Notes: generated by a model not told the origin, from the sequence alone. A stretch of DNA of 64,000 nt from Legionella beliardensis (GCF_900452395.1 NZ_UGNV01000001.1:2963501-3027500); one strand, 5' to 3'; counted from the stretch's first letter, positions 20,335 through 32,076 are shown. Numbers and translations are program-made.

Positions 20335-21840
20335 TTATAATTTAGATTTATCAGCTTGCGCTAGCGTATAGCTAACAGATTGATGCACGTAGTCAAGCAT
20401 TGGTTTTGGGTAGATACCCATCGCCAGAACCATTAATGCCAATAGAACATACGCACTTAATTCAAAACCTGATATATCTTTAAGAGAGGCGACTTTATCA
20501 TTCGCAATTTTACCAAAGATCACACGTTTATACATCCATAGCGTATAAGCGGCCCCGATAATTAAGGTGGTTGCTGCCCAAAAAGCCACCCAAAAATTAG
20601 CCTTCATACTACCAAGAATAATCATAAACTCGCCAACAAAGCCCGAGGTTCCAGGCAAGCCAGCATTTGCCATAGCAAACAGCATAAAGAAGGAGGCAAA
20701 GATTGGCATGGTATTAATAATGCCACCAAAATCTTTTAATTGTCGGGTATGCATGCGATCGTAAATATAACCAACACCAGCAAACATAGCGCTTGAAACA
20801 AAGGCATGTGAAATCATGACAATGATTGCACCCTCAAGAATTAAACCAGCGTTCGTTAGACCTGAATGATCAGCAATAGCATAAATCGCAAAACATCCTA
20901 AGGTTACAAAACCCATATGAGAGATTGAAGAATACGCAATTAAACGCTTCATATCTTGCTGTATAATAGCAACCAGCCCAATATAAACCACCGCGATTAA
21001 AGATAAGGCAATCATTAATGGGGCAAAATAACGGCATGCGTCAGGCACTATAGGCAGCGCAAAACGGATAAAACCGTAACCACCTAATTTTAGTAAAATT
21101 GCAGCTAAGACAATTGAACCACCCGCAGGTGCTTCAGTATGAGCATCAGGCAGCCAAGTATGGACGGGAAACATAGGAATTTTAATTGCAAAGCCAAAGA
21201 AAAAAGCAATAAAAATTAATGTCTGAGCTGTCATAGTTAATTTAGCAGCGTATAACATTTCAATTTTAAACGAGCCTACTTGGAATCCTAAGTAAAGAAA
21301 CGAGGCTAGCATTAAAACAGAACCTAAAAAGGTATAGAGAAAGAATTTTATTGCAGCATAAACTCGATTATCTGAGCCCCAAATACCAATAATTAGATAC
21401 ATCGGTATCAATGTTGCTTCAAAAAAGATATAAAACACAATGGCATCAGTTGCTGAAAATATTCCAACTAATAAGCCTTGCATAATTAGAAAAGACGCCA
21501 TGTATTGGCCAATGCGTTTATGGATACTATCCCATGTTGCTAAAACAACTATTAAATTGGTAAAAACACTAAGTACAATTAATAATAAAGATAAGCCATC
21601 AATACCTAGACTATAATTAATACCTAATGCCGGCATCCACGCTAGCTCCTCAACATATTGCATACCAGCCAGATTAGGATTAAATCCTAAAACTAAAGGA
21701 ACACAAATTATTAAAGTTAGCAAAATAGTAAATAGCGCTAAAAAGCGAGAGTTATTTGGGTTTTTATCATCACCAGTCAGAAATACAAATATTCCGCCAA
21801 TAATAGGTAACCAGATTAATAAATTAAGCAAATGATGCAT
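20335..21840 (-). CDS. nuoM: NADH-quinone oxidoreductase subunit M
   Basis: 501 residues from ATG 21840, which has AGGTGGGG five bases upstream; an in-frame ATG 12 codons earlier would overlap nuoL and lacks a site. Antiporter-like proton channel of complex I (E. coli 509). FFFGFAIKIPMFPVHTWLPDAHTEAP is the family signature, with 13-14 membrane helices. Follows nuoL by 14 bases. Confidence 0.95.
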   Translation of the reverse strand: MHHLLNLLIWLPIIGGIFVFLTGDDKNPNNSRFLALFTILLTLIICVPLVLGFNPNLAGMQYVEELAWMPALGINYSLGIDGLSLLLIVLSVFTNLIVVLATWDSIHKRIGQYMASFLIMQGLLVGIFSATDAIVFYIFFEATLIPMYLIIGIWGSDNRVYAAIKFFLYTFLGSVLMLASFLYLGFQVGSFKIEMLYAAKLTMTAQTLIFIAFFFGFAIKIPMFPVHTWLPDAHTEAPAGGSIVLAAILLKLGGYGFIRFALPIVPDACRYFAPLMIALSLIAVVYIGLVAIIQQDMKRLIAYSSISHMGFVTLGCFAIYAIADHSGLTNAGLILEGAIIVMISHAFVSSAMFAGVGYIYDRMHTRQLKDFGGIINTMPIFASFFMLFAMANAGLPGTSGFVGEFMIILGSMKANFWVAFWAATTLIIGAAYTLWMYKRVIFGKIANDKVASLKDISGFELSAYVLLALMVLAMGIYPKPMLDYVHQSVSYTLAQADKSKL

Positions 21841-21854
21841 TTCCCCACCTTCTA

Positions 21855-23828
21855 TTAGCCGAGCAATAACCAGCATAAAAAGACAAACAGACCCAATACC
21901 ATTACGGTAGCATAATGATAAAGATACCCACTTTGTAACATGCGTCCTTTTCCAGCAACCCAGCGAACCATACGACCAGTTCCGTTAACAAAAAACCCAT
22001 CAATTAATGCTTGATCGCCTCGACGATAAAGTAGACGTCCTAAGGCCTTAGATCCGCGCACAAAAACTTTATCATTAAAGGTATCAAACCCATATTTATT
22101 TAATAAAAGCTTATAAATTCCTGAAAACTTTGTTGCTAGAATGGCAGGAACTTGAGGGAATGCCATATAGCATAGCCAGGCTAAGAAAATACCAGCTAGT
22201 GTTACCCAAAAAGTAAGTGATAAAGGCGAATGAAGCGCACTCATGAAGGGTGATGACACTTCATGGGCTAACTCTGCTAATACATTATGCTCAGGTAAAA
22301 CAAATAATGATTTCGCTAACAGTGAAGGATTTCCAAACAACATAGGCATATATAATATATACCCAATGATAACTGACGGAATAGCTAAGATAACTAAGGG
22401 TAGCCAAACAACCGCAGGTGATTCATGTACGTGTGACCAAGTATGCTCATCCATGCGCGGCTTACCATGGAATGTCATAAATAAGGCACGGAAAGTATAG
22501 AGAGCGGTGACCATTGCGCCTAAAGCAACACAAAAATAAGCATAGCGCGCGCCTGGAATAGTAGCTAGTTTTGCCGCTTCAATAATTGTGTCCTTAGAAT
22601 AGAAGCCAGCAAAAGGTGGCACAGCACACAAAGCAAGGCTACCAATAATAAAAGTAACATAAGTGATTGGCATTTTACGCCATAAGCCACCCATTTTACG
22701 CATATCTTGCTCATGATGCATGCCAATAATGACAGAGCCTGCACCTAAAAATAATAATGCTTTGAAACAAGCATGAGTTAATAGGTGGAATATGCCAGCA
22801 CTGTAGGCTGAAGCACCCATAGCCACCATCATATAGCCTAGCTGTGACAAAGTAGAGTAAGCGACAACTCGCTTAATATCATTCATAACTAACGCCAGAA
22901 TTCCAGTAAACAATGCGCCAGTAGCCCCAATAACTAGAACAAAACTTAGCGCTGTATTCGAGAATTCAATCATTGGTGAAATACGAGCAACCATAAATAC
23001 CCCTGCTGTCACCATAGTAGCCGCATGGATCAAAGCAGAGATTGGCGTAGGACCTTCCATTGATTCTGGTAACCAAACATGTAAGGGCACCTGTGCTGAC
23101 TTACCCATAGCACCAATAAATAATAAAATACATATTACGGTTAATAACGACCAACTGTAACCGCTATAAAGCTGAATGGATTGACCTGCTAGAAACTGTG
23201 CGCTTCTAAAAACAGTGTCATAATCAAGGCTACCTGTATAAGCAAGAATTAAACCTATTCCTAAAATAAACCCAAAATCGCCTACACGATTGACTAAGAA
23301 AGCTTTTAAATTACCTTCAAGTGCTGATTCTTTGGTATACCAAAAACCAATAAGCAAATAAGACACAAGGCCTACGCCCTCCCAACCAAAAAAGAGCTGT
23401 AGAAAATTATTAGCTGTCACTAACATTAGCATCATGAAAGTGAAAAGAGAAATGTAGCTAAAAAAACGTTGATACCCATCATCATCAGCCATATAGCCAA
23501 TACTATAAATATGCACAAGCAACGAAACAAAGGTTACAACAACTAGCATTACCGCGGTTAAGGGGTCAATAAGAAAGCCAATATGAAACGAATAAGGAAA
23601 AAGTGTACCTCCACTTGCCCAGGTATATAAATTAACATTTAAATCAGCTGCGTCACCTGTAAAAATGTCTGTCGCTACAATAACCGATAAAACAAAAGAC
23701 AGCCCTACTAGGGCAATAGTTACACTATGAGCCCCAACCCGACCAATTTGATTACGAAAAAATCCAGAAATAATCGAGCCAATAAGCGGAGCAAGAACAA
23801 GTAAAAGACATAGCTGTTGAATATGCAC
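21855..23828 (-). CDS. nuoL: NADH-quinone oxidoreductase subunit L
   Basis: 657 residues. The largest antiporter-like subunit, with the long amphipathic lateral helix expected in the C-terminal third (about 540-657) that runs along the membrane arm. Signatures: FFGWEGVGLVSYLLIGFWY and GAMGKSAQVPLHVWLPESMEGPTP. Starts with GTG four bases after nuoK, with AAGG eight bases upstream. Confidence 0.96.
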   Translation of the reverse strand: MHIQQLCLLLVLAPLIGSIISGFFRNQIGRVGAHSVTIALVGLSFVLSVIVATDIFTGDAADLNVNLYTWASGGTLFPYSFHIGFLIDPLTAVMLVVVTFVSLLVHIYSIGYMADDDGYQRFFSYISLFTFMMLMLVTANNFLQLFFGWEGVGLVSYLLIGFWYTKESALEGNLKAFLVNRVGDFGFILGIGLILAYTGSLDYDTVFRSAQFLAGQSIQLYSGYSWSLLTVICILLFIGAMGKSAQVPLHVWLPESMEGPTPISALIHAATMVTAGVFMVARISPMIEFSNTALSFVLVIGATGALFTGILALVMNDIKRVVAYSTLSQLGYMMVAMGASAYSAGIFHLLTHACFKALLFLGAGSVIIGMHHEQDMRKMGGLWRKMPITYVTFIIGSLALCAVPPFAGFYSKDTIIEAAKLATIPGARYAYFCVALGAMVTALYTFRALFMTFHGKPRMDEHTWSHVHESPAVVWLPLVILAIPSVIIGYILYMPMLFGNPSLLAKSLFVLPEHNVLAELAHEVSSPFMSALHSPLSLTFWVTLAGIFLAWLCYMAFPQVPAILATKFSGIYKLLLNKYGFDTFNDKVFVRGSKALGRLLYRRGDQALIDGFFVNGTGRMVRWVAGKGRMLQSGYLYHYATVMVLGLFVFLCWLLLG

Positions 23829-23832
23829 GTTA

Positions 23833-24138
23833 TTAACCTTTTAAATGATTCATTTTATCAACATCAATGTTGCCGCGATTTCGATAGAGCAACACCACAA
23901 TAGCTAAACCAATTGCAGCCTCAGCAGCAGCAACCGTTAAAATAAAGAAAACAAACACTTGTCCAGTGACTTCACCATAGTAATGTGAAAAAGCGATGAA
24001 ATTTGTATTAACTGCTAAAAGCATAAGCTCAACACAGACAAGTAATAAAATAATATTCTTTCGATTTAGCATAATGCCGACTAAACTTAGACCGAATAAA
24101 AGGGCAGCTAAGATTAGATAGTGATTAACTGGTATCAT
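23833..24138 (-). CDS. nuoK: NADH-quinone oxidoreductase subunit K
   Basis: 101 residues, three membrane helices, same length class as E. coli NuoK (100). The conserved Glu in the second and third helices is visible in [10 protein letters not shown] and [15 protein letters not shown]. Part of the proton path between NuoJ and NuoN. Starts 15 bases after nuoJ and nearly abuts nuoL. Confidence 0.96.
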   Translation of the reverse strand: MIPVNHYLILAALLFGLSLVGIMLNRKNIILLLVCVELMLLAVNTNFIAFSHYYGEVTGQVFVFFILTVAAAEAAIGLAIVVLLYRNRGNIDVDKMNHLKG

Positions 24139-24153
24139 GAATTTTCCTGGTAC

Positions 24154-24801
24154 TTATTTTTCAGATTTTAGCGAAATAAGACTAACTCTATCTTCACGCC
24201 GAGTCATAATTTGTTTTTTAATATCCTGCCTTTTTGAACGTACAATGCCACGGTGTGCCAAAGTAATGGCTGAAATAATGGCGACCAATAACAGTACTGC
24301 CGCTAATTCAAAAGCCAAAATATAATCTGTATAAAGAACCATACCTATTTGTTCTGTATTTGAAGGCCGCTTTTCCAATGCTGATACATCCGCTGCATCA
24401 TGTAAATCAATAACTTGTGGCGTAGCAAGTGCTTGCTCAACGCCTCTCGTAAACCAATTATCAGGTACAGCAACTAACAATAAGCCAACAAGTAACGCCA
24501 CTAAAATCATGCCAAATGGTAAATACCGAGCAAAATGCGATTTTAAAGACTCTGTATCAATATTCAACATCATAACCACAAATAAAAATAAGGTCATGAC
24601 AGCACCAACATAAACTAGCACCAAGATTAAAGCTAGAAACTCTGCTCTAAGTAAAATCCAAAGCACAGAGCTTGCGAAAAAAGTAGCTACTAAAAACAAA
24701 ACACAACGAACCGGGTTGTTTTGCGTAATAACCATAATCGCTGAGAGTAATGCTAACCCCGCAAAAATGTAAAAAATGACCTGAATTAATAAATTACTCA
24801 T
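24154..24801 (-). CDS. nuoJ: NADH-quinone oxidoreductase subunit J
   Basis: 215 residues from ATG 24801. A start 12 codons earlier would overlap nuoI by 26 bases; the later start has GGGG six bases upstream and fits the family. Five membrane helices; the pi-bulge helix of complex I lies in LILVLVYVGAVMTLFLFVVM. The cytoplasmic C-terminal tail (SKRQDIKKQIMTRRED) is longer than in E. coli (184). Confidence 0.93.
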   Translation of the reverse strand: MSNLLIQVIFYIFAGLALLSAIMVITQNNPVRCVLFLVATFFASSVLWILLRAEFLALILVLVYVGAVMTLFLFVVMMLNIDTESLKSHFARYLPFGMILVALLVGLLLVAVPDNWFTRGVEQALATPQVIDLHDAADVSALEKRPSNTEQIGMVLYTDYILAFELAAVLLLVAIISAITLAHRGIVRSKRQDIKKQIMTRREDRVSLISLKSEK

Positions 24802-24811
24802 CACAACCCCA

Positions 24812-25315
24812 TTATCGCCAATCTTTATCAGCTTCACGATCAGCTGCTAATCGTTTTTCCATTAAATCGCCCACTGCTAAAAGCTTTTCTTTTGTCATAA
24901 TATTTTGCCCACGCTCACTAATGTGATAATGCTGTATAGGCGTTAAGACGATTGAATCTACTGGGCAAGATTCTTCACATAAACCACAATAGATACATTT
25001 GAAGGCATCTATATCATAGCGAGTTGTACGCCGAGAGCCATCAGCACGCTCTTCAGATTCAATAGTAATAGCAAGTGCTGGGCAAACTGCCTCACATAAC
25101 TTGCACGCTATACAGCGCTCTTCCCCATTAGGGTAACGTCGCAACGCTAGCATATGACCACGAAAACGAGGCGATACTGGGGTTGCTTCTTCCGGAAATT
25201 GAACAGTAACTTTTTTCTTTAAAAAGTGCCTTCCTGTTAATTTTAAGCCTGCCAAAATATCTATTAGGAGAAAGCTTCGCAAATAGTGTCTTATAGTTCG
25301 GTATATATTTTTCAT
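24812..25315 (-). CDS. nuoI: NADH-quinone oxidoreductase subunit I
   Basis: 167 residues. Carries two 4Fe-4S clusters of the peripheral arm: [12 protein letters not shown] and [12 protein letters not shown]. The N-terminal amphipathic helix ([21 protein letters not shown]) docks on NuoH. Follows nuoH by 15 bases. Confidence 0.97.
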   Translation of the reverse strand: MKNIYRTIRHYLRSFLLIDILAGLKLTGRHFLKKKVTVQFPEEATPVSPRFRGHMLALRRYPNGEERCIACKLCEAVCPALAITIESEERADGSRRTTRYDIDAFKCIYCGLCEESCPVDSIVLTPIQHYHISERGQNIMTKEKLLAVGDLMEKRLAADREADKDWR

Positions 25316-25330
25316 TAATTTACTCAGTTA

Positions 25331-26356
25331 CTAATTAAACCACGGTTTTAGCTGTGCCAATACCATTAAAGCAGTAACAATAACCCAAACGATAGTTACC
25401 GGAATTAAAACTTTCCAGCCCAAACGCATTAATTGATCATATCGATAGCGAGGAAGCGTGGCACGTATCCATAAATAGGCAAATAAGAAGAAAGAAATTT
25501 TTAGTAATAGCCACACAAACCCAGGCACAACAAAGAAAATATCACCCAACACAGGAATACCTTCAAAAGGCGATAACCAACCACCTAAAAATAACAGCGA
25601 AATCACAGTTGAAATTAAAACCATGCTTGCATATTCTGATAAGAAAAAGAGCATAAAGCCAATACCAGAATACTCAACATGGAATCCAGCCACAATTTCT
25701 GATTCCCCTTCCGCTAAATCGAAAGGTGCACGATTAGTTTCTGCGAGCGCTGCTATCCAAAATATAACAAAAAGAGGAAATAAAGGCACAAACCACCAAT
25801 GCCAAATGCCTCCCCGCTGCGAGAGGACAATATCCGATAAATTCATACTGCCTGCGGCAAGCAATACACCTACGAATGCGAAACCCATCGCGATTTCATA
25901 AGACACTGTTTGGGCGGCACTTCGTAATGAACCAAACATAGCATACTTAGAATTCGATGCCCAACCTGCAATCAATACGCCATAAACAGCCAAAGAACTT
26001 AAAGTAAAAATAAGTAAAACACCAGCATTGATATTAGATAAAACAATACCTTGACTAAAAGGTATTACAGCCCATCCAGCAAGTGCGGGTGCCAATGCAA
26101 ATAAGGGAGCAACAATAAATAAGTATTTATTAGACTTATTTGGGACAATAATTTCTTTATGAAGCAGTTTAATTAAATCCGCAAAGGGTTGTAATAAACC
26201 TTTGAAACCAACTCGATTAGGCCCAACTCGCGCTTGGATATAACCAATAACTTTTCGCTCTGCATAAGTTAAATAAGCCACAACAATCAATAGTGGTATT
26301 ACAATAACTAGGATTTTAATAATAATCCAAAGCAAAATGCTAATATCATGAAGCAT
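25331..26356 (-). CDS. nuoH: NADH-quinone oxidoreductase subunit H
   Basis: 341 residues, eight membrane helices; forms the quinone chamber with NuoB and NuoD. Signatures: [19 protein letters not shown], and [27 protein letters not shown], which carries the conserved Glu residues near the quinone site. 17 bases after nuoG. Confidence 0.96.
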   Translation of the reverse strand: MLHDISILLWIIIKILVIVIPLLIVVAYLTYAERKVIGYIQARVGPNRVGFKGLLQPFADLIKLLHKEIIVPNKSNKYLFIVAPLFALAPALAGWAVIPFSQGIVLSNINAGVLLIFTLSSLAVYGVLIAGWASNSKYAMFGSLRSAAQTVSYEIAMGFAFVGVLLAAGSMNLSDIVLSQRGGIWHWWFVPLFPLFVIFWIAALAETNRAPFDLAEGESEIVAGFHVEYSGIGFMLFFLSEYASMVLISTVISLLFLGGWLSPFEGIPVLGDIFFVVPGFVWLLLKISFFLFAYLWIRATLPRYRYDQLMRLGWKVLIPVTIVWVIVTALMVLAQLKPWFN

Positions 26357-26373
26357 AGTTTATTCTTACCTAT

Positions 26374-28725
26374 TTAGCGCTTAATAGTGATTGCTGCAAA
26401 TGAATGACCTAAATCTGCTGTCTCAGGCATTGCATTTGTGACCCATACTACTTCTAAAGCTATTCGTTCATCGCGTTTAAGTGGCAATGTTATCTCAATA
26501 TTTCCTTGAGAAACAGTAGCAACATCATCTAATTTCAAACGATTTGCTGTATCGGGGTGCATTCTTATACAAGCAACGTCTGCTGCAGCACATACTTGTA
26601 ACTCCTCTGCATGACGTACAATAGAATCAATACGGTAAAGTGGCCATTCTCCAACCCTAACTAATTGTTGATTTAACACTGGTAAGGATTCAGGATAATA
26701 AGGCTGATACTTTATTTCACTCATCATATTAAATGCTGACTTCACTTCTGTAAGTACTTCCTCAGACGATGTGTATTCAAACTCATCGCAATGCAGTAAA
26801 TTGCCTAAAACCCGCAATACCTTCCAAGCAGGTCTTGCTTCGGCAAAAGGCTTATAGGAACCTTGCACTGACTGCCATGTGTTATCAATATTGATGTAGG
26901 TACCTGATGTTTCGGTATAGGGCGCCACAGGCAGTATAACATTTGCGTAATCTCGCATCGATTCATTATTAAATGCTGACAACATCACAACAAATTCAGC
27001 TCCGAGCATAGACTGACGAGCGCCGTAGGAATTTTCAAAATCAAAACTAGGCTCAAGGCCAAGTAAAAAGTACCCCTTAAGCTTATTATCTAAAGCAGAC
27101 TGAATATCTAGACCAGGATGCTCTATTGACTTACCAGCTGCGCCCCGATGTGGCAACATGCCTGCTAGATGAGCGCCTTTTGCATTGGCACCTGTTGTGA
27201 ATTGTATGACTTTAACCCCAGTTAATTGCTCTAAATTATAAATTAATGTCCTTATTAATGCTGCATGGGGGTGATTTTCTGCAAGCGCGCCTAATACAAT
27301 CACTGATTTAGGTTGCTTTAAAGCATCTGCAAGAATCTGTGAACTTTCATCAGGCTCAAGACCTATCAATAAGCGCTTTAACTCATTAGAATGAGACGAA
27401 GCCTTAGGTGATACTGCAAGTATTAATTTAGCGATTTGCTGTGGTATTTCTAAAGGTGAAATAACCTCTTTAACTTCAGTATCAAAAGGAAAATCATAAT
27501 CCACTGGATTAATCGAGTAAACTTTCGCACCATCCTGTTGAGCTTTGTAAATACGAGTTAATGCTAGCGGTACTTCACGATTAACATTGCAGCCTATTAA
27601 TAATATATGTGCTTGCTTTTCAAGCTCAGCATAGGGCAATGTATTGTTCATCAACACGGGTAATTGCTCTTGGTCGCGAAAATCAGTTTGATGAATTCTG
27701 TGATCTAAATTATTAACCCCTAATGCTCGCATTAACTTTTGTAGAAGATAAGCTTCTTCTAAGGTAGCAGAAGGTGATGCAAATGCGGCAAATTGCTCAG
27801 CGCCATGTTGCTTTATAATGCGACTAATACCATCGGCGGTAAATTTTAAGGCAGTTGGCCAATCAACCTCTTCCCATTGGCCATTTCTTTTGATTAAAGG
27901 CCGAGCTGCGCGATTGGGACTCAGTAATCCTAAATAGCTAAATCGATCCCTATCCGAAATCCACATTTCATTAATTTGCTCATTTTCTTTAGGGACAACC
28001 CGCATTAAATGATTATTTCTTACATGTACGTGTACGTTTGAACCTAGACAGTCATGTGGCGCGACACTATCATGTTGAGTTAACTCCCAAGGACGAGCTG
28101 TAAAGCGATAGGGTTTAGAAGTTAGAGCACCTACGGGGCACAAATCAATGACATTTCCCGATACTTCAGACGTCATACTATGGTTAATGTAAGTGCCAAT
28201 TTGCATTTTTTCGCCGCGCCCTAAGGCACCAAGCTCACGAACACCAGCTATCTCAGTACCAAAACGCACACAACGCGTACAATGAATACAACGCGTCATT
28301 TCAGTTGCAATTAAAGTACCTAAGTCATCATCAACCACAGCACGTTTACTTTCTTCATACTCTGAATTCGAATAACCAAAGCCTAGTGAAATATCTTGTA
28401 GCTCACATTCACCGCCTTGATCGCAAATAGGGCAATCAAGTGGATGATTAATTAACAAAAACTCCATCACCGCCTGCTGCGAACGAACTGCTTCAGGTGA
28501 TTTAGTAAATACCTTCATGCCATTGGTAATAGGTGTAGCACAAGCCGGAACTGGCTTGCGGCCATTTTCTACTTCAACTAAACACATCCGACAGTTTGCA
28601 GCTACTGACAATTTTTTATGGTAGCAAAAACGAGGAATATAAATGCCTGCATCATCGGCAACCTCAATAATCATTTTACCGTTTTCCGCTTCTAGCGTTT
28701 TTCCGTCAATTTCAATAGTAGCCAT
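26374..28725 (-). CDS. nuoG: NADH-quinone oxidoreductase subunit G
   Basis: 783 residues. The N-terminal ferredoxin-like region binds a 2Fe-2S cluster (RMCLVEV region) and a His/Cys-ligated 4Fe-4S; CPICDQGGECELQD and HCTRCVRF follow, then a molybdopterin-oxidoreductase-like domain (about 220-690) that carries no visible active-site Mo ligand, as expected of NuoG. Mid-length for the family. Sits 16 bases after nuoF. Confidence 0.95.
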   Translation of the reverse strand: MATIEIDGKTLEAENGKMIIEVADDAGIYIPRFCYHKKLSVAANCRMCLVEVENGRKPVPACATPITNGMKVFTKSPEAVRSQQAVMEFLLINHPLDCPICDQGGECELQDISLGFGYSNSEYEESKRAVVDDDLGTLIATEMTRCIHCTRCVRFGTEIAGVRELGALGRGEKMQIGTYINHSMTSEVSGNVIDLCPVGALTSKPYRFTARPWELTQHDSVAPHDCLGSNVHVHVRNNHLMRVVPKENEQINEMWISDRDRFSYLGLLSPNRAARPLIKRNGQWEEVDWPTALKFTADGISRIIKQHGAEQFAAFASPSATLEEAYLLQKLMRALGVNNLDHRIHQTDFRDQEQLPVLMNNTLPYAELEKQAHILLIGCNVNREVPLALTRIYKAQQDGAKVYSINPVDYDFPFDTEVKEVISPLEIPQQIAKLILAVSPKASSHSNELKRLLIGLEPDESSQILADALKQPKSVIVLGALAENHPHAALIRTLIYNLEQLTGVKVIQFTTGANAKGAHLAGMLPHRGAAGKSIEHPGLDIQSALDNKLKGYFLLGLEPSFDFENSYGARQSMLGAEFVVMLSAFNNESMRDYANVILPVAPYTETSGTYINIDNTWQSVQGSYKPFAEARPAWKVLRVLGNLLHCDEFEYTSSEEVLTEVKSAFNMMSEIKYQPYYPESLPVLNQQLVRVGEWPLYRIDSIVRHAEELQVCAAADVACIRMHPDTANRLKLDDVATVSQGNIEITLPLKRDERIALEVVWVTNAMPETADLGHSFAAITIKR

Positions 28726-28741
28726 TCTTAAACCTTATCAA

Positions 28742-30019
28742 TTATGCTGCAATGATTGAGCGTTTATGCTTAATGAAGTAATCAAACTCTTGATAAAAAT
28801 GCTTCACAAAGCTTTGTACAGGCCAAGCCGCTGCTTCACCTAATGCACAAATCGTACGACCTTCAATCTTATCAGCAACATTAACTAATTTCTCGATATC
28901 CCCAGGCTCACCATGGCCATGTCGAATCCGATGAATTAAACGAACCATCCAACCAGTCCCTTCTCGACAAGGAGTACACTGGCCACATGATTCATCCATA
29001 TAAAATTCAGAAATGCGATAGAGGGCATCAACCATGCACGTGGTTTCATCCATAATAATAACAGCGCCTGAACCTAGCCCTGAGCCTGCTTTCTGGATTG
29101 AGTCGTAATCCATGTCAAGCCCCATCATAACATCCCCTGGTAATACTTTCATGGATGTGCCGCCAGGAATGACTGCTTTAATGCGATTACCATTAAGCAT
29201 ACCACCTGCTAGCTCTAACAATGTTTGAAAAGGTGTACCTAGTGGAATTTCAAAGTTTCCAGGCTTATTAACATGCCCGCTCACACTAAAGCATTTAGTG
29301 CCACCATTATTTGGTTTGCCTAATTTTAAAAACCACTCGCCACCCTTTTCTAAGATAACGGGAACCGAAGCAAATGTTTCGGTATTGTTGATTGTGGTCG
29401 GTTTACCATACAAACCATAATTAGCAGGAAAAGGTGGTTTAAAGCGTGGAAAGCCTTTACGGCCTTCAAGCGAATTTAGCAAGGCCGTCTCTTCACCACA
29501 TATATAAGCGCCAGCACCCAAATGATTATACAAATCAAAATCAACGCCGCTGCCTAGGATATTTTTGCCTAGCAAACCAGCCTCATAGGCTTCTTTTAAA
29601 GCAAGCTCACAGTGTTGAAAAGGCAACCAAAATTCGCCGCGAATGTAATTATAACCAACTGTGGCTCCCATGACATAACCTGCAATAGCCATACCTTCGA
29701 TTAATTGATGCGGGTTATAAAGAAGAATATCTCTATCTTTACAGGTACCTGGCTCACCTTCGTCAGAATTACAAACCACATACTTTTGTATAGGCGCATT
29801 GCGGTTCATAAAGCTCCACTTAAGCCCTGTAGGGAATCCTGCACCACCTCGACCTCGCAACGCCGATGTTTTTAATTCATCAATAATTTGTTGAGGCGGA
29901 GTTTGCTCAGCTAAGATACGCCTCCAAGCGCTATATCCACCTAAGCTTTCATAGGATTTTAGCGTCCATGGCTCTTTAAGATGAAGCGTTCGGTAACACA
30001 CTTGATTTAGTTGAATCAT
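28742..30019 (-). CDS. nuoF: NADH-quinone oxidoreductase subunit F
   Basis: 425 residues from ATG 30019. An ATG at 30037 overlaps the nuoE stop by four bases, but the GAGG site then lies between the two and favours 30019. Binds NADH and [17 protein letters not shown] (Rossmann-like) and [15 protein letters not shown], and ligates the N3 4Fe-4S cluster through [12 protein letters not shown] plus a later Cys. Entry point for electrons into complex I. Confidence 0.93.
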   Translation of the reverse strand: MIQLNQVCYRTLHLKEPWTLKSYESLGGYSAWRRILAEQTPPQQIIDELKTSALRGRGGAGFPTGLKWSFMNRNAPIQKYVVCNSDEGEPGTCKDRDILLYNPHQLIEGMAIAGYVMGATVGYNYIRGEFWLPFQHCELALKEAYEAGLLGKNILGSGVDFDLYNHLGAGAYICGEETALLNSLEGRKGFPRFKPPFPANYGLYGKPTTINNTETFASVPVILEKGGEWFLKLGKPNNGGTKCFSVSGHVNKPGNFEIPLGTPFQTLLELAGGMLNGNRIKAVIPGGTSMKVLPGDVMMGLDMDYDSIQKAGSGLGSGAVIIMDETTCMVDALYRISEFYMDESCGQCTPCREGTGWMVRLIHRIRHGHGEPGDIEKLVNVADKIEGRTICALGEAAAWPVQSFVKHFYQEFDYFIKHKRSIIAA

Positions 30020-30033
30020 AGCTACGACCTCAT

Positions 30034-30537
30034 TCACGAATATTGTTCTAAAACTTGATCAATTTTATCGTTGGTCAAGTTTTCGTGATAATCTTTATTA
30101 ATTTGCATCATGGGCGCATTTATACAAGCACCTAAGCATTCCACGGAGCGAATAGTAAAGCGTTTATCTGGCGTCACTTGGCCTAAGTTTATGCCAAGCT
30201 TTTTTTGCAAATAATCTACAACATCAGCAGAACCCCTTAACTGACAAGAGATATTAGTGCAGACATTAACTATATTGCGTGCAGTAGGCTTATGTTCATA
30301 CATTGTATAAAACGTAGCAACTTCATAAACTGCAATAGCAGGCATATCTAAATAATCAGCAACAGCATCCATTAACTCCGGCGTCAAATAGCCATGCTGA
30401 TCTTGCACAATATGTAACGCACTCATCACGGCAGATTGCTTTTCATCAGGAGGATACTTAGCGATCCAACTATCAATTTCTGCTATTCGCTCAGGAGTTA
30501 AAAGCTGACAAAGTAATTTTGCTGAATTCTGAGACAT
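30034..30537 (-). CDS. nuoE: NADH-quinone oxidoreductase subunit E
   Basis: 167 residues, thioredoxin-like fold with a 2Fe-2S cluster held by four cysteines in CTNISC and [14 protein letters not shown]. Accessory electron carrier beside NuoF. Unusually, 285 bases separate it from nuoD upstream. Confidence 0.96.
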   Translation of the reverse strand: MSQNSAKLLCQLLTPERIAEIDSWIAKYPPDEKQSAVMSALHIVQDQHGYLTPELMDAVADYLDMPAIAVYEVATFYTMYEHKPTARNIVNVCTNISCQLRGSADVVDYLQKKLGINLGQVTPDKRFTIRSVECLGACINAPMMQINKDYHENLTNDKIDQVLEQYS

Positions 30538-30822
30538 ACTTTAACCTTAAAAATAGTTAACTTAGTGGTTGGCTACTTAAGCCAATATTAAACACTACAG
30601 TTAATTTCCAATTTTTTGTATAAAAAGCTCTTGGCAATTTTCTTATTAAATTCCTTAGTACATAGCTCATATTTAAAAATCAAAATGACTTAACTTATCG
30701 AGCTAGCTCGAATCATTTGAGCTGAACACAAACATTAACTATTTAAATGCAAATGCCTTTACTAGAAATTAGTTTTACCTTTCTACTTTTATACTATTAA
30801 AACTTAAACTTACAGACTTTAA
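30538..30822 (-). other. 285-base gap between nuoD and nuoE
   Basis: AT-rich and without a gene. It contains a perfect 12-base palindrome CGAGCTAGCTCG (30699-30710). Such a gap inside the nuo operon suggests an internal promoter or processing site for nuoE-nuoN. Confidence 0.5.
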
Positions 30823-32076
30823 TTATCGATCTATCTCACCAAATACAATATCTTGGCTTGCTAAAATTGCTACGCCGTCTGCTAATAGGTGACCTCTTAC
30901 CATTTCGTCATAAGCCGACAAATGGGTAAATCCAGGCGCTCGAATTTTTATACGGTAAGGCTTATTAGCCCCATCTGATACTAAATAAACCCCAAACTCG
31001 CCCTTAGGTGCTTCCACTGCTGCATAAACTTCGCCCTGAGGCAAACAAAAACCCTCGGTAAAGAGTTTAAAATGGTGAATTAAGGCCTCCATATCATGCT
31101 TCATTTCAGCTCGTTTTGGCGGCGTTATCTTGTGATCGTTCACTCGCACAGGGCCTGGGTTTGCTTTTAACCATTCTATGCATTGCCGTATAATACGATT
31201 TGATTGGCGAAGCTCTTCAATTCGCACTAAATAACGATCGTAGCAATCGCCCGTTTTACCTATAGGAATATCAAAGTCTACTTTATCATAAGCAGCATAC
31301 GGTTGTTTTTTACGTAAATCCCAAGCAACGCCTGAACCTCTTAACATTGGGCCAGTAAAACCCCATTGTTTTGCATCCTCAGGAGAAACAATACCTATAT
31401 CAACTGTGCGTTGCTTCCAAATTCGATTGTCAGTTAATAGTGCTTCATACTCATCTACACGCTTAGGAAAGCGTTCAGTAAAAGCCCATAGGAAGTCTAA
31501 TAAACTACCTTCCCGTTCCTCATTCATTTTGTCTACTTCTCGTTCACTATGCCAACGAGAAGGCTTATATTTTGGCATTGAATCCGGTAAATCACGAGCA
31601 ACCCCACCAGGTCGATAGTATTTGGCATGCATACGTGCACCTGATACAGCTTCATAACAATCAAATAAATCTTCTCTTTCACGGAAACAATATAAAAAGA
31701 CCGACATAGCGCCGATATCTAGTGCATTTGCACCAACCCATAACAAGTGATTTAATATTCTTGTTACCTCGTCATACATAGTGCGAATATATTGTGCCCG
31801 TATAGGAGGCTCGACCCCTAGCAATTTTTCAATCGCCAGAATATAACCATGTTCATTACACATCATTGAGACGTAATCTAATCTGTCCATGTAACCAATA
31901 TTCTGTAAATATGGTTTAGTCTCAGCAAGTTTTTCTGTAGCGCGATGCAATAGACCAATATGCGGGTCAGCACGTACGATAGTTTCACCTTCTAACTCTA
32001 AAACCAAACGTAAAACGCCATGCGCAGCAGGATGTTGTGGCCCAAAATTGAGCGTATAATTTTTAAGTTCAATCAT
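30823..32076 (-). CDS. nuoD: NADH-quinone oxidoreductase subunit D
   Basis: 417 residues. 49-kDa-type subunit lining the quinone pocket with NuoB. The start [23 protein letters not shown] holds the HPAAHG loop with the quinone-contacting His; LLHRATEKL and the C-terminal DIVFGEIDR are conserved. It is separate from NuoC, not fused as in E. coli; its start overlaps nuoC by eight bases. Confidence 0.97.
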   Translation of the reverse strand: MIELKNYTLNFGPQHPAAHGVLRLVLELEGETIVRADPHIGLLHRATEKLAETKPYLQNIGYMDRLDYVSMMCNEHGYILAIEKLLGVEPPIRAQYIRTMYDEVTRILNHLLWVGANALDIGAMSVFLYCFREREDLFDCYEAVSGARMHAKYYRPGGVARDLPDSMPKYKPSRWHSEREVDKMNEEREGSLLDFLWAFTERFPKRVDEYEALLTDNRIWKQRTVDIGIVSPEDAKQWGFTGPMLRGSGVAWDLRKKQPYAAYDKVDFDIPIGKTGDCYDRYLVRIEELRQSNRIIRQCIEWLKANPGPVRVNDHKITPPKRAEMKHDMEALIHHFKLFTEGFCLPQGEVYAAVEAPKGEFGVYLVSDGANKPYRIKIRAPGFTHLSAYDEMVRGHLLADGVAILASQDIVFGEIDR

